A program made the translations under genes and the position numbers. This document shows, one piece after another, positions 50,188 through 58,099 of a DNA stretch of 64,000 nucleotides (its first letter is position 1; each line of letters begins with the position of its first letter). Source of the DNA: Rhodopseudomonas sp. AAP120 (GTDB lineage: Bacteria > Pseudomonadota > Alphaproteobacteria > Rhizobiales > Xanthobacteraceae); the NCBI RefSeq assembly GCF_001295845.1, contig NZ_LJIC01000021.1:1-64000 (forward strand), in the 5' to 3' direction. The notes below the pieces were generated by a model. It ran no database searches and was not told where the DNA came from. It saw only the letters and a program-made list of their open reading frames with translations.

Positions 50188-51450
50188 ATGAGCCAGGACG
50201 ACACCCCCGACCGTGCCGCGCCGCAGGCGGGCAAGGTCGCGCCCGAGGCGGTGGCGCTGCGCGCGCAGCCGCGCCCGGTCACGCGCCTGAACCGGCGCAC
50301 GCTGGCGATGCTCATGGGCGGCCTGTCGGTCGCCGTGCTCGGGGCCACCATCTGGTCGCTCCAGCCGCATCGGCGCAGCGCCGATGAGCAGCCCGAGCTT
50401 TACAACGTCGATCGCGTCTCGAAGTCCGAAGGGCTGGACGGCCTGCCGGCCGACTACTCCAAGCTGCCGCAGAAGGTGCCCGAGCTGGGGCCGCCGCTGC
50501 CGGGCGATCTTGGCCCGGCCATCGTGAACTCGCAGCAGCCGGTGACACCAACCTATGCGCCGCCTGGGCCCGACCCCGAGGACGCCTTGCGCAAAGAGGC
50601 GGACGCGGCGGCGGCCTCGGCGGTGTTCTTCCGCTCGGGCCAACAGGGCAAGGCCGCAGCGCCTGCCACAGCCCAAGCCGCTGCGGCTGCGCCGGGTAGC
50701 GCCTTCGACTCGCTGGCGGCCGGGCCGGCCTCGACGGCGGCCCAGCCTGCCGACCCGACCGCCACGCAGAACCGGCAAGACCAGAAGGAGGCGTTCTTGA
50801 AAGGCGGTTCTACGGAAACCCGCAATTCCGGCAATCTGCAAATGCCGGCCTCGCCGTATCAGGTCATGGCCGGAACAGTGATCGCCGGGGCGCTGGTGAC
50901 GGGCATCAAGTCGGATTTGCCGGGCGACGTGATCGCCACGGTGACGGAGCCGGTCTATGACTCGGCGACGGGCAAGTTCCTGCTGATCCCGCAGGGATCG
51001 CGCATCCTCGGCAAATACAACAGCCAGGTCAGCTACGGACAAAGCCGGGTTCAAGTGGTCTGGAACCGGATCATCCTGCCCGACACGTCTTCGCTGACCA
51101 TCGACAACCTGGTGGGCACCGACCCGGCCGGCTATTCCGGCCTTGAAGATGGCGTGGACTACCACTGGGGCCGCATCGTCGCCGGCGCCGCGCTGACAAC
51201 GCTGCTGGGAGTGGGTGCCGAGTTGGCCGCGCCGGAGAACCGGCAGGACGGCAACCGCATCGTGATCGCGGGGCGCGACAGCGCGCAGGACAGCATCAAT
51301 CAGGTCGGCCAGGAGATGACCCGGCGCAACATGAACATCCAGCCGACGTTGACCGAGCGGCCGGGCCTGCCGGTGCGGATCATCGTCAACCGCGACTTGG
51401 TGCTGCGGCCGTACCAGCCGATGTTCTTCCAAAGGGGGGCGATCCGATGA
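50188..51450 (+). CDS. trbI: TrbI, VirB10-like protein
   Basis: A 420-residue protein with one membrane segment near residue 37-53, a long Pro/Ala-rich periplasmic linker, and the conserved VirB10 C-terminal barrel (Val-Met-Ala-Gly-Thr-Val-Ile, Ile-Pro-Gln-Gly-Ser-Arg, Arg-Pro-Gly-Leu-Pro-Val-Arg-Ile-Ile-Val-Asn-Arg-Asp). It spans both membranes to gate the channel. Ends with ATGA overlapping the DUF2274 gene. Confidence 0.93.
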   Translation: MSQDDTPDRAAPQAGKVAPEAVALRAQPRPVTRLNRRTLAMLMGGLSVAVLGATIWSLQPHRRSADEQPELYNVDRVSKSEGLDGLPADYSKLPQKVPELGPPLPGDLGPAIVNSQQPVTPTYAPPGPDPEDALRKEADAAAASAVFFRSGQQGKAAAPATAQAAAAAPGSAFDSLAAGPASTAAQPADPTATQNRQDQKEAFLKGGSTETRNSGNLQMPASPYQVMAGTVIAGALVTGIKSDLPGDVIATVTEPVYDSATGKFLLIPQGSRILGKYNSQVSYGQSRVQVVWNRIILPDTSSLTIDNLVGTDPAGYSGLEDGVDYHWGRIVAGAALTTLLGVGAELAAPENRQDGNRIVIAGRDSAQDSINQVGQEMTRRNMNIQPTLTERPGLPVRIIVNRDLVLRPYQPMFFQRGAIR

Positions 51451-51692
51451 CCACGGGCAAGAAGCTGCGGCTCGGGCCGCTGCCGAAACTGGAATCCACG
51501 AAGATGACCTTCGCGTGCCCGGCCAGCCTGCGGGCCGACCTCGACCGCTACGCGGCGCTGCACGCGCAGACCTACGGCGAGGCGGTCGATGCCGTGACGT
51601 TGATCCCGCACATGCTGGAGGCGTTCATGGCGGGAGATCGAGGATTCAAGAAGGGCACGGCAACGCGGCGCGCGCCGTCGAAGCCGACATGA
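51447..51692 (+). CDS. DUF2274 domain protein
   Basis: An 81-residue protein of the DUF2274 family, which closes the trb operon in Tn4371-type elements. Conserved: Leu-Arg-Leu-Gly-Pro-Leu-Pro-Lys, Leu-Asp-Arg-Tyr-Ala-Ala-Leu-His and Leu-Ile-Pro-His-Met-Leu-Glu-Ala-Phe-Met-Ala. It may be an RHH-like DNA-binding protein; the role is unknown. Confidence 0.92.
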   Translation: MTTGKKLRLGPLPKLESTKMTFACPASLRADLDRYAALHAQTYGEAVDAVTLIPHMLEAFMAGDRGFKKGTATRRAPSKPT

Positions 51693-51713
51693 TGGCGTCG
51701 CCTACCATCCAGC

Positions 51714-51766
51714 GGCATCCATCGAACGCGCAGCCCCAGGGCTGCGCGTTCTTCGTTCTGGATGCC
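51714..51766 (+). terminator. Nested hairpin closing the trb operon
   Basis: An outer stem GGCATCCA (51714-51721) with TGGATGCC (51759-51766) encloses an inner 12-bp perfect stem AACGCGCAGCCC (51725-51736) with GGGCTGCGCGTT (51739-51750). No long T-tract follows. It lies 22 bp after the DUF2274 stop and probably ends or protects the trb mRNA. Confidence 0.65.
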
Positions 51767-51982
51767 GCCAAGCCATTTGGGCTATGATGATGAAACAGGC
51801 CCGCCGTTCCTCGGCAATCCCGCACGATCTAGCGCGATACGGCTTGCTCTCCCGATGCTCTTATGTGGCTCCTAGCCTCCGACGCCGCACTTCTGCAAAG
51901 CGTCCCCCAAAAGAGCTAACCTACTGTCCCATATGTGGTTTCAAGCCTTGCGTGATTTCCACGAAAGACTTGACACCGGCAC
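51767..51982. other. ICE right end, non-coding
   Basis: The 216 bp between the trb hairpin and attR hold no credible gene. The arm-like repeat GCTCTTATGTGGCTCC at 51857-51872 corresponds to the one at 15160-15175. A short open frame crosses attR into host DNA and is considered accidental. Confidence 0.5.
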
Positions 51983-51991
51983 TTTTTTGTT
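51983..51991. other. attR core
   Basis: TTTTTTGTT, the right copy of the 9-bp boundary repeat. Joining the host left flank to the sequence after this copy restores a continuous terminator T-tract followed by the leader of the nitrilase gene. Confidence 0.65.
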
Positions 51992-51995
51992 GCCC

Positions 51996-52084
51996 GCTGA
52001 CAGGGCCGTCAGCTCACCGAGATCACCAGCGTCCTCGCCGCGTGCGTCGGACGCAGCCATCATGGCCGGCCGATCGCGGCCGGC
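51996..52084 (+). promoter_or_regulatory. Leader of the nitrilase gene with two hairpins
   Basis: GCTGAC-AGGGCC-GTCAGC (51996-52013) is a perfect 6-bp stem with a hexaloop that has A at position 1 and G at 4, the pattern recognised by ANTAR proteins. A second strong hairpin, GCCGGCCG-ATCG-CGGCCGGC, lies at 52065-52084, just before the GGAG box. ANTAR sites normally have two such hexaloop stems; the second is not seen here, so AmiR binding is only suggested. Any promoter that lay further upstream has been displaced by the ICE. Confidence 0.45.
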
Positions 52085-52097
52085 GACGGAGCCTTTC

Positions 52098-53840
52098 ATG
52101 ACCACGATGCCGAGCTATCGCGCCGCGACCGTTCAATTCGAACCGACGATGTACGAGAAGGAGCGCAACATCGCGCGGCTCGTCGCGCTGTGCGAGGAGG
52201 CTGCGGCCGGCGGCGCCCGCCTGATCGTCACGCCCGAGATGGGGACCACCGGCTACTGCTGGTACGACCGCGACGAGGTGCGGCCGTTCGTCGAAACCGT
52301 TCCTGGCCCCGCCACCGATCGCTTCCAGAAGATCTGCGAGACTCACGGTTGCTACATCGTGCTCGGTATGCCGGAAGTCGATTCCGCCACCGACCTGTTC
52401 TACAACACCGCGGTGCTGATCGGCCCCCAGGGCATCGTCGGCAAGCATCGCAAGTCGCATCCCTATATCGCCGAACCGAAATGGGCCGCCAACGGTGATG
52501 TCGCCCACCAGGTGTTCGACACCGAGCTCGGACGCATCGGCCTCTTGGTGTGCATGGATCTGCACTTCTTCGAAACCGCACGGCTCGAGGCGCTCGCCGG
52601 TGCCGACGTGATCTGTCACATCTCCAACTGGCTGGCCGAGCGCACCCCGGCGCCGTACTGGATCACGCGCGCGTTCGAAAATTCCTGTTACGTGATCGAG
52701 GCCAATCGCTGGGGGCTGGAGCGTACCGTGCAGTTTTCCGGCGGCAGCTGCGTGATCGCGCCGGACGGCAGCATCGCGGCCTCCATCGACAGCGGCGACG
52801 GCGTCGCCTATGCGCAGATCGATCTCGGCGCGGTGCGCAAGCGCGAGGTGCTCGGCGAGAAGGTGTTCGCCAAGCGTCGGCCCGAGCTCTACGCCGAGCT
52901 GATGAGCAACAGCTTCACCTGGAATCCGGGCGATTTCTTCCGGCTCTACGGCTATCAGCCGATCCCCAAGGGCAAAGTGTCCCAACTCGCCGTCGTGCAG
53001 TTCGCGCCGAGCGACGACCCGGCTGCGAACCTGGCGACGATCGAGCGGCATGCGCGCGACCTGCTGACGCGCGGCAAGCCGGAGATGATCGTGTTTCCAG
53101 AACTCGCCCTGACCGGACTGGGCGATCCGGCGGCGCGGGCCGAAGCGCTGGAAGGCCCGACGGTCGCCGCCTTCACCCGGCTGGCGATGAAGCTACGCAC
53201 CTATCTGGTGGCCGGCATCGCGGAACGCGAGGGCACGGCCGTCTACAACACCGCACTGCTCGCAGGGCCTGAAGGCCTGGTCGGCAGCTATCGCAAGATC
53301 CATCTCGGCAATGCCGACGCCGGCTGGGCGACGGCGGGTGACAAATGGAAGGTGTTCGATCTGGCGATCGGCCGTGTCGGTCTGGCGATCGGCCACGACG
53401 CGCTGTATCCGGAAGCGATCCGCGCGCTGGCGTTGCGCGGCTGCGACATCGTCGCCTGTCCGGCAGCGATCGCCGGCGTATTCACTGGCGCGCATGCCGG
53501 CACCACCATCCCGCACAACTACCCGATCCCGAAGGGCGCCGATCCGTATCACTGGCACGCCTTCCGCGCCCGCGGCGGCGAAAACAACATCTATCTGGCG
53601 TTCGCCAATGTCGCCGATGCGGCGCGCGGCATGCTCGGCGCCAGCGCGGTGTTCGGTCCCGACACCTTCGCGTTTCCGCGGCAGGAGTCGGCGATCCTCG
53701 ACGGCGAGGACAGCGCCATCGCGCAGATCGACACCAGCAACCTCGACACGCCTTATCCGACCAATGTGGTGCGCCGCAAAGACCTGATCGTGATGCGTCT
53801 GCCGCACCATTATCTGCCGCTGGTCACCTGGCATCAGTAA
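52098..53840 (+). CDS. Tandem-domain nitrilase-superfamily amidohydrolase
   Basis: A 580-residue protein with two CN-hydrolase domains. Domain 1 (about 5-285) keeps the Glu-Lys-Cys triad: Glu47 in Pro-Glu-Met-Gly, Lys119 in His-Arg-Lys-Ser-His and Cys152 in Leu-Val-Cys-Met-Asp. Domain 2 (about 295-575) has Glu335 and Lys400 but Gly432 where the nucleophile Cys is expected (Ala-Ile-Gly-His-Asp). So domain 1 should hydrolyse a nitrile or amide, and domain 2 looks non-catalytic. ATG 52098 follows GGAG; the longer frame upstream crosses attR. It is the likely original target of AmiCR. Cytosolic. Confidence 0.85.
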   Translation: MTTMPSYRAATVQFEPTMYEKERNIARLVALCEEAAAGGARLIVTPEMGTTGYCWYDRDEVRPFVETVPGPATDRFQKICETHGCYIVLGMPEVDSATDLFYNTAVLIGPQGIVGKHRKSHPYIAEPKWAANGDVAHQVFDTELGRIGLLVCMDLHFFETARLEALAGADVICHISNWLAERTPAPYWITRAFENSCYVIEANRWGLERTVQFSGGSCVIAPDGSIAASIDSGDGVAYAQIDLGAVRKREVLGEKVFAKRRPELYAELMSNSFTWNPGDFFRLYGYQPIPKGKVSQLAVVQFAPSDDPAANLATIERHARDLLTRGKPEMIVFPELALTGLGDPAARAEALEGPTVAAFTRLAMKLRTYLVAGIAEREGTAVYNTALLAGPEGLVGSYRKIHLGNADAGWATAGDKWKVFDLAIGRVGLAIGHDALYPEAIRALALRGCDIVACPAAIAGVFTGAHAGTTIPHNYPIPKGADPYHWHAFRARGGENNIYLAFANVADAARGMLGASAVFGPDTFAFPRQESAILDGEDSAIAQIDTSNLDTPYPTNVVRRKDLIVMRLPHHYLPLVTWHQ

Positions 53841-53869
53841 AGCCGGTACGCTGAACGCGAACCGACCGA

Positions 53870-53893
53870 GGCCCGCGCACAAGCGTGCGGGCC
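53870..53893 (+). terminator. Hairpin after the nitrilase gene
   Basis: GGCCCGC pairs with GCGGGCC with an inner G-T and C-G extension (9-bp stem, 6-nt loop). There is no T-tract, so termination is uncertain. Confidence 0.4.
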
Positions 53894-53970
53894 ACGCCTA
53901 GGGTCAAACTCGACGGACACGCGCAAAGGTCAGCGCACGTGGTCGCATCCTTTGACGGCCCGCGAAACGA

Positions 53971-53984
53971 AATGTTATAACATT
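53971..53984. promoter_or_regulatory. Zur box
   Basis: AATGTTATAACATT is a perfect 14-bp palindrome with the ATGTTATAACAT core known for alphaproteobacterial Zur operators. It lies 54 bp upstream of the COG0523 GTPase ATG, the usual arrangement for zinc-repressed metallochaperone genes. Confidence 0.8.
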
Positions 53985-54037
53985 GCAAATGAGGAGGGCA
54001 CCGCTCTCCGACCGCGACCGAGCAGAGGAAGCCGACG

Positions 54038-55009
54038 ATGCAGCAGGAGCAGCCCCCGACCCCCGTGACCGTGCTGACGGGCTATCTCGGTGCCGGAAAA
54101 ACTACTTTGCTCAACCGCATTCTGACCGAGCACCACGGCAAGAAATACGCGGTGATCGTCAACGAATTCGGCGAGGTCGGGATCGACAACGACCTCGTCG
54201 TCGACGCCGACGAGGAAGTGTTCGAGATGAACAACGGCTGCATCTGCTGCACCGTCCGCGGCGATCTCATTCGCATCATTCAGGGACTGATGCTGCGCCG
54301 GACCAAGTTCGACGCCATCCTGGTCGAGACCACCGGCCTCGCCGACCCGGCGCCGGTGGCGCAGACCTTCTTCGTCGACGAGGACGTTCGCGCCAAGACC
54401 AAGCTGGATTCGATCGTCACCGTGGTCGACGCCCGGCATCTGCTCGAACAGATCGAGACCGCGCACGAAGCGCAGGAACAGCTCGCCTTCGCCGACACCA
54501 TCCTGCTCAACAAGACCGATCTGGTGGCCGCCGACGACCTCAAGCGCGTCCAGGCCCGGATCCGCCGCATCAATCCCACCGCCTCGATCCACCACACCGA
54601 GCGCTGCGCGATCGACCTCGACCACGTGCTGGGCCGCGGCGCCTTCGACCTCGACCGTATTCTCGAGGTCGAGCCCGACTTCCTCGACGAATTCCACGAG
54701 CACGAACACGACGATCATATCGGCAGCTTCTCGCTGGTGACGAAAGAGCCGCTCGACCCGCAGAAATTCCTGCCGTGGATCGGCACCATCGCCCAGCAGT
54801 TCGGCGTCGATCTGCTGCGGATGAAGGGCATCATCGCCTTCAAGGGCGACAGTGAGCGCTACGTCGTTCAGGCCGTGCACATGCTGCTGGAGGGCGATCA
54901 TCAGCGGCCGTGGAAGGACGGCGAGCACCGCGTCAGCCGGCTGGTGCTGATCGGCCGCAATCTGCCCAAGGACGTGATCGAACACGGCTTCATGGCCTGC
55001 CGGGCCTGA
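54038..55009 (+). CDS. COG0523/CobW-type GTPase metallochaperone, zinc-regulated
   Basis: A 323-residue G3E GTPase. Walker A is Gly-Tyr-Leu-Gly-Ala-Gly-Lys-Thr-Thr, the metal motif Gly-Cys-Ile-Cys-Cys is near residue 67, the Asn-Lys-Thr-Asp guanine box near 157, a His-rich stretch (His-Glu-His-Glu-His) near 220, and the CobW C-terminal domain ends the protein. Members such as ZagA and YeiR deliver zinc to enzymes under zinc limitation. The Zur box supports this role. A link to the neighbouring guanidine operon is possible if one of its enzymes needs metal. Confidence 0.88.
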   Translation: MQQEQPPTPVTVLTGYLGAGKTTLLNRILTEHHGKKYAVIVNEFGEVGIDNDLVVDADEEVFEMNNGCICCTVRGDLIRIIQGLMLRRTKFDAILVETTGLADPAPVAQTFFVDEDVRAKTKLDSIVTVVDARHLLEQIETAHEAQEQLAFADTILLNKTDLVAADDLKRVQARIRRINPTASIHHTERCAIDLDHVLGRGAFDLDRILEVEPDFLDEFHEHEHDDHIGSFSLVTKEPLDPQKFLPWIGTIAQQFGVDLLRMKGIIAFKGDSERYVVQAVHMLLEGDHQRPWKDGEHRVSRLVLIGRNLPKDVIEHGFMACRA

Positions 55010-55159
55010 TGCGGCGCGGCCGCCACCTCGGCGCAGCCTGATACCAACAACGACTTTGCGTGCAGCAGGCTGGCGAAAGAAACCGCAGCCGCTGCCCATT
55101 GTTTGTGCCGCAGGCATCTTTCCAACCACGCGGCGGCGACGTTAACTGGCCAGCAGAGT

Positions 55160-55262
55160 TGGTGGCTAGGGTTCCGGCCTTGTTTGCAAGGTGCTGGTCC
55201 GAGAGCTGCCCCCCGAGGGGAGACATCCCTCGGACGCACGGCGGGATAAAAGCCCGGGAGGC
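55160..55262 (+). ncRNA. Guanidine-I (ykkC) riboswitch aptamer
   Basis: The conserved ykkC blocks appear in order: CTAGGGTTCCG at 55166-55176, GGTCCGAGAGC at 55196-55206 and ACGGCGGGATAAAAGCCCGG near 55238-55257. Between them are variable hairpins. The ligand of this class is guanidinium, which turns on genes for its export or degradation. It lies directly before a transporter/DUF1989/carboxylase operon, the expected target. Confidence 0.92.
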
Positions 55263-55272
55263 CTCGTAAGCC

Positions 55273-55329
55273 GAGGAATTGGCAAACGATGGTCCGTTTC
55301 AATTCCTCATTGTGTCTTGATGTGAGGAA
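55273..55329 (+). promoter_or_regulatory. Riboswitch expression platform with SD-sequestration potential
   Basis: GAGGAATTG (55273-55281) pairs perfectly with CAATTCCTC (55300-55308). The second arm can instead pair with the SD GAGGAA (55324-55329), because TTCCTC is its exact complement. So the two structures are mutually exclusive, which suits translational control. No T-tract follows the stem, so transcription termination is less likely. Confidence 0.6.
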
Positions 55330-55336
55330 CTGACCG

Positions 55337-56407
55337 ATGCGGACAACACGCTTCCTTTCTTCCCTGATCCTCGCCGGCTCGATCGTGGCGCTCAGCGTCA
55401 CCGGAGCCTCCGCCGCGCCGAAGAAGGATTTCAAGGTCGGCTGGTCGATCTATGTCGGCTGGATGCCGTGGGGCTATGCGGCCGACACCGGCATCGTCAA
55501 GAAATGGGCCGACAAATACGGCATCACCATCGAGGTGAAGCAGTTCAACGACTACGTCGAGTCGATCAACCAGTACACCGCCGGCGGCTACGATGCGGTG
55601 ACGATCACCAACATGGACGCGCTGTCGATCCCGGCGGCGGGCGGCGTCGACACCACCGCGGTGGTGATGGGAGACTTCTCCAACGGCAACGACGCGGTGA
55701 TCCTGAAGAACAAGACCGACCTCGCCGCCATCAAGGGACAGAACGTCAATCTGGTCGAATTCTCCGTGTCGCATTATCTGCTGGCGCGCGCGCTGGAGAC
55801 CAAAGGGCTGAGCGAGAAGGACATCAAGGTGGTCAACACCTCCGATGCCGACCTCGCCGCCGCCTACAAGACTCCGGACGTCACCGCGGTGGTGACCTGG
55901 AATCCGATCGTCTCCGAAATCCTCTCCGCGCCCGACGCCAAGAAGGTGTTCGACTCCTCGCAGATCCCCGGCGAGATCATGGACCTGATGGTCGCCAATA
56001 CGCAGGTGGTGAAGGACAACCCCAACTTCGCCAAGGCGCTGGTCGGGATCTGGTACGAGACCATCACCAAGATGCAGGCGGCGGGCGCCGAGGGCAAAGC
56101 CGCCAAGGAAGCGATGGCGAAGGCCTCCGGCACCGACCTGGCCGGCTTCGACAGCCAGCTCGCCTCGACCAAACTGTTCGACAAGGCGGCCGATGCCGAG
56201 GCCTTCACCAAGAGCGCGACGATCGGCACCACGATGGACCGCGTCCGCAAATTCCTGTTCGAGAAGGACCTGCTCGGCAAGGGCGCGAAGTCGGCCGATG
56301 CGGTCGGCATCGAACTCGCCGACAAGACCGTGCTGGGCGACAAGTCCAACGTGAAGCTGCGCTTCGACGCCAGCTACATGGACATGGCCGCGCAGGGCAA
56401 GCTGTAA
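55337..56407 (+). CDS. NitT/TauT-type substrate-binding protein, guanidine operon
   Basis: A 356-residue periplasmic binding protein: Sec signal with Ala-Ser-Ala near residue 26, mature start Lys-Asp-Phe-Lys-Val-Gly-Trp-Ser-Ile-Tyr-Val-Gly-Trp-Met-Pro, type II fold as in urea/taurine/nitrate uptake. It lies first behind the ykkC riboswitch, so it probably captures guanidine or a guanidino compound. ATG 55337 follows GAGGAA by 7 bp. Confidence 0.9.
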   Translation: MRTTRFLSSLILAGSIVALSVTGASAAPKKDFKVGWSIYVGWMPWGYAADTGIVKKWADKYGITIEVKQFNDYVESINQYTAGGYDAVTITNMDALSIPAAGGVDTTAVVMGDFSNGNDAVILKNKTDLAAIKGQNVNLVEFSVSHYLLARALETKGLSEKDIKVVNTSDADLAAAYKTPDVTAVVTWNPIVSEILSAPDAKKVFDSSQIPGEIMDLMVANTQVVKDNPNFAKALVGIWYETITKMQAAGAEGKAAKEAMAKASGTDLAGFDSQLASTKLFDKAADAEAFTKSATIGTTMDRVRKFLFEKDLLGKGAKSADAVGIELADKTVLGDKSNVKLRFDASYMDMAAQGKL

Positions 56408-56453
56408 CACGGCACACTGTCAGCACCGCTCCCAGCAACCTCGGAACCCGACG

Positions 56454-57272
56454 ATGCGCCTCATCAACGTCAGACCCGGACGACAGCTGGCCTTCTATAT
56501 GGCCGCGCTGCCGTTCGTGCTGGTGGCGATCGCGTACTTCGTCGGCTCCGAGGCGCGGCTGGCGGAGAACCCCAACGACAAGCTGCTGCCGGCGCTGACC
56601 AGCATGGTGCAGGCGGTCAAGCAGATGGCGTTCCAGGTCGATGCCCGCACTGGCAACTATCTGATGTGGACCGACACGCTCGCCAGCCTGATCCGGCTGG
56701 TGTCGGCGCTGGCGATCTCGACCGCGGCGGCGCTGCTGCTCGGCATCGTTATCGGCCTGCTGCCGAGCGCAAACGCGCTGCTCGGCCCGTTCGTTTCGGT
56801 CACCTCGATGGTGCCACCGCTGGCGCTGCTGCCGATCCTGTTCATCGTGATGGGGCTCGGCGAGAATTCCAAGATCGCGCTGATCGTGATCGGCACGCTG
56901 CCCTGCATCATTCGCGACCTGTCGATGAAGGTGCAGGAGCTGCCGCGCGAGCAGCTGATCAAGGCACAGACCCTCGGCGGCTCGACCTGGCAGATCGCGC
57001 TCCGCGTCGTGCTGCCGCAGATCCTGCCGCGGCTGATCGACTCGCTGCGGCTGCAGCTCGGCCCCGCCTGGCTGTTCCTGATCGCCGCCGAAGCGATCGC
57101 CTCCGACTCCGGCCTCGGCTATCGCATCTTCCTGGTGCGACGTTACCTGGCGATGGACATCATCATCCCCTACGTCGTCTGGATCACGCTGCTCGCCTTC
57201 ATGATGGATTTCGCGCTGCGGCTGCTGCAGCGCAAGGCCTTCCCATGGTTCGCATCGGTGAGGGCGGAATGA
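56454..57272 (+). CDS. NitT/TauT-type ABC permease, guanidine operon
   Basis: A 272-residue permease with about six hydrophobic segments and the EAA-like loop Ala-Gln-Thr-Leu-Gly-Gly-Ser-Thr-Trp-Gln-Ile near residue 173. It forms the channel with the ATPase. It overlaps the ATPase gene as ATGA. Confidence 0.9.
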   Translation: MRLINVRPGRQLAFYMAALPFVLVAIAYFVGSEARLAENPNDKLLPALTSMVQAVKQMAFQVDARTGNYLMWTDTLASLIRLVSALAISTAAALLLGIVIGLLPSANALLGPFVSVTSMVPPLALLPILFIVMGLGENSKIALIVIGTLPCIIRDLSMKVQELPREQLIKAQTLGGSTWQIALRVVLPQILPRLIDSLRLQLGPAWLFLIAAEAIASDSGLGYRIFLVRRYLAMDIIIPYVVWITLLAFMMDFALRLLQRKAFPWFASVRAE

Positions 57273-58060
57273 GCGCGATCCGCTTCGAGGACGTCTGGAA
57301 GGAATACGGCGATCACATCGTGCTCGAGCGCATCACGCTCGACGTCGCGCCGCGCGCCTTCCTGGCGCTGGTCGGCCCGTCCGGCTGCGGCAAGACCACT
57401 TTCCTGCGGATGCTGCTCGGCGAGGAAACGCCGAGCCGCGGCCGCATCCTGGTCGACGGCGCGCCGCTGAAGCCGGAGCCCGACGCCGATCGCGGCGTGG
57501 TGTTCCAGCGCTATTCGGTGTTTCCGCATCTCACCGTGTTGCAGAACGTGCTGCTCGGCCGCGAGCTGCAGCAATCCAGAGTCCTGGGCCGGCTGTTCGG
57601 GAGCGCGCGGCGTGCCGCGACCGAACAGGCGATGACGCTGCTCGCCGAAGTCGGGCTGAAGGGCCACGAGCAGAAGTATCCGGCCGCGCTGTCCGGCGGC
57701 ATGCAGCAGCGCCTGGCGCTGGCGCAGGCGATCATGCGCGGGCCGAAGATCCTGCTGCTCGACGAGCCGTTCGGCGCGCTCGATCCCGGCATCCGCGCCG
57801 AGATCCACGAGCTGATGAAGCGGCTGTGGAACGAGACCGAACTCACCGTGGTGATGGTGACGCACGACCTGTCCGAGGCGTTTCGGCTGGCGACGCGCGT
57901 GATCGCGTTCGAGCGCCATCGCAACCGGCCGGAAGAGCGCGAACGCTACGGCGCGACGATCTCGCGCGATCTCGAAATCTATCCGCGGCGCGTCGCGCAG
58001 CCGCGGCTGCTGCATCCGAACCGCTCCGGCCGGGACGACCCGGCCGAACAGGGAGCATGA
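57269..58060 (+). CDS. NitT/TauT-type ABC ATPase, guanidine operon
   Basis: A 263-residue ATPase with Walker A Gly-Pro-Ser-Gly-Cys-Gly-Lys-Thr-Thr, signature Leu-Ser-Gly-Gly-Met-Gln-Gln, Walker B Leu-Leu-Leu-Asp-Glu-Pro-Phe-Gly and the H-loop Val-Thr-His-Asp. It drives the transporter. The start at ATG 57269 is inside the permease stop. Confidence 0.9.
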   Translation: MSAIRFEDVWKEYGDHIVLERITLDVAPRAFLALVGPSGCGKTTFLRMLLGEETPSRGRILVDGAPLKPEPDADRGVVFQRYSVFPHLTVLQNVLLGRELQQSRVLGRLFGSARRAATEQAMTLLAEVGLKGHEQKYPAALSGGMQQRLALAQAIMRGPKILLLDEPFGALDPGIRAEIHELMKRLWNETELTVVMVTHDLSEAFRLATRVIAFERHRNRPEERERYGATISRDLEIYPRRVAQPRLLHPNRSGRDDPAEQGA

Positions 58061-58099
58061 GCCGGGACGACCCGGCGCTTGTCTGATGGGAGGACAACC

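Larger units (their letters stand above)
15022..51991 (+). mobile_element. Tn4371-family integrative and conjugative element, about 37 kb
   Basis: A complete ICE bounded by the 9-bp direct repeat TTTTTTGTT (15022-15030 and 51983-51991). The left end has the tyrosine integrase, followed by radC, parB, repA, parA and traF genes and the relaxase; the right end carries traR, traG and the trbBCDEJLFGI mating-pair genes. This order and these families are those of Tn4371-like ICEs. Two accessory blocks (about 22800-25140 and 34344-38022) carry flavoprotein oxidation genes. No core gene looks broken, so the element is probably mobile. Confidence 0.9.

Noticed and set aside
51784-52101. 105-codon frame crossing attR
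   Set aside because: It starts in the ICE end and ends inside the nitrilase start; no SD, no conserved pattern, and it exists only because of the insertion.
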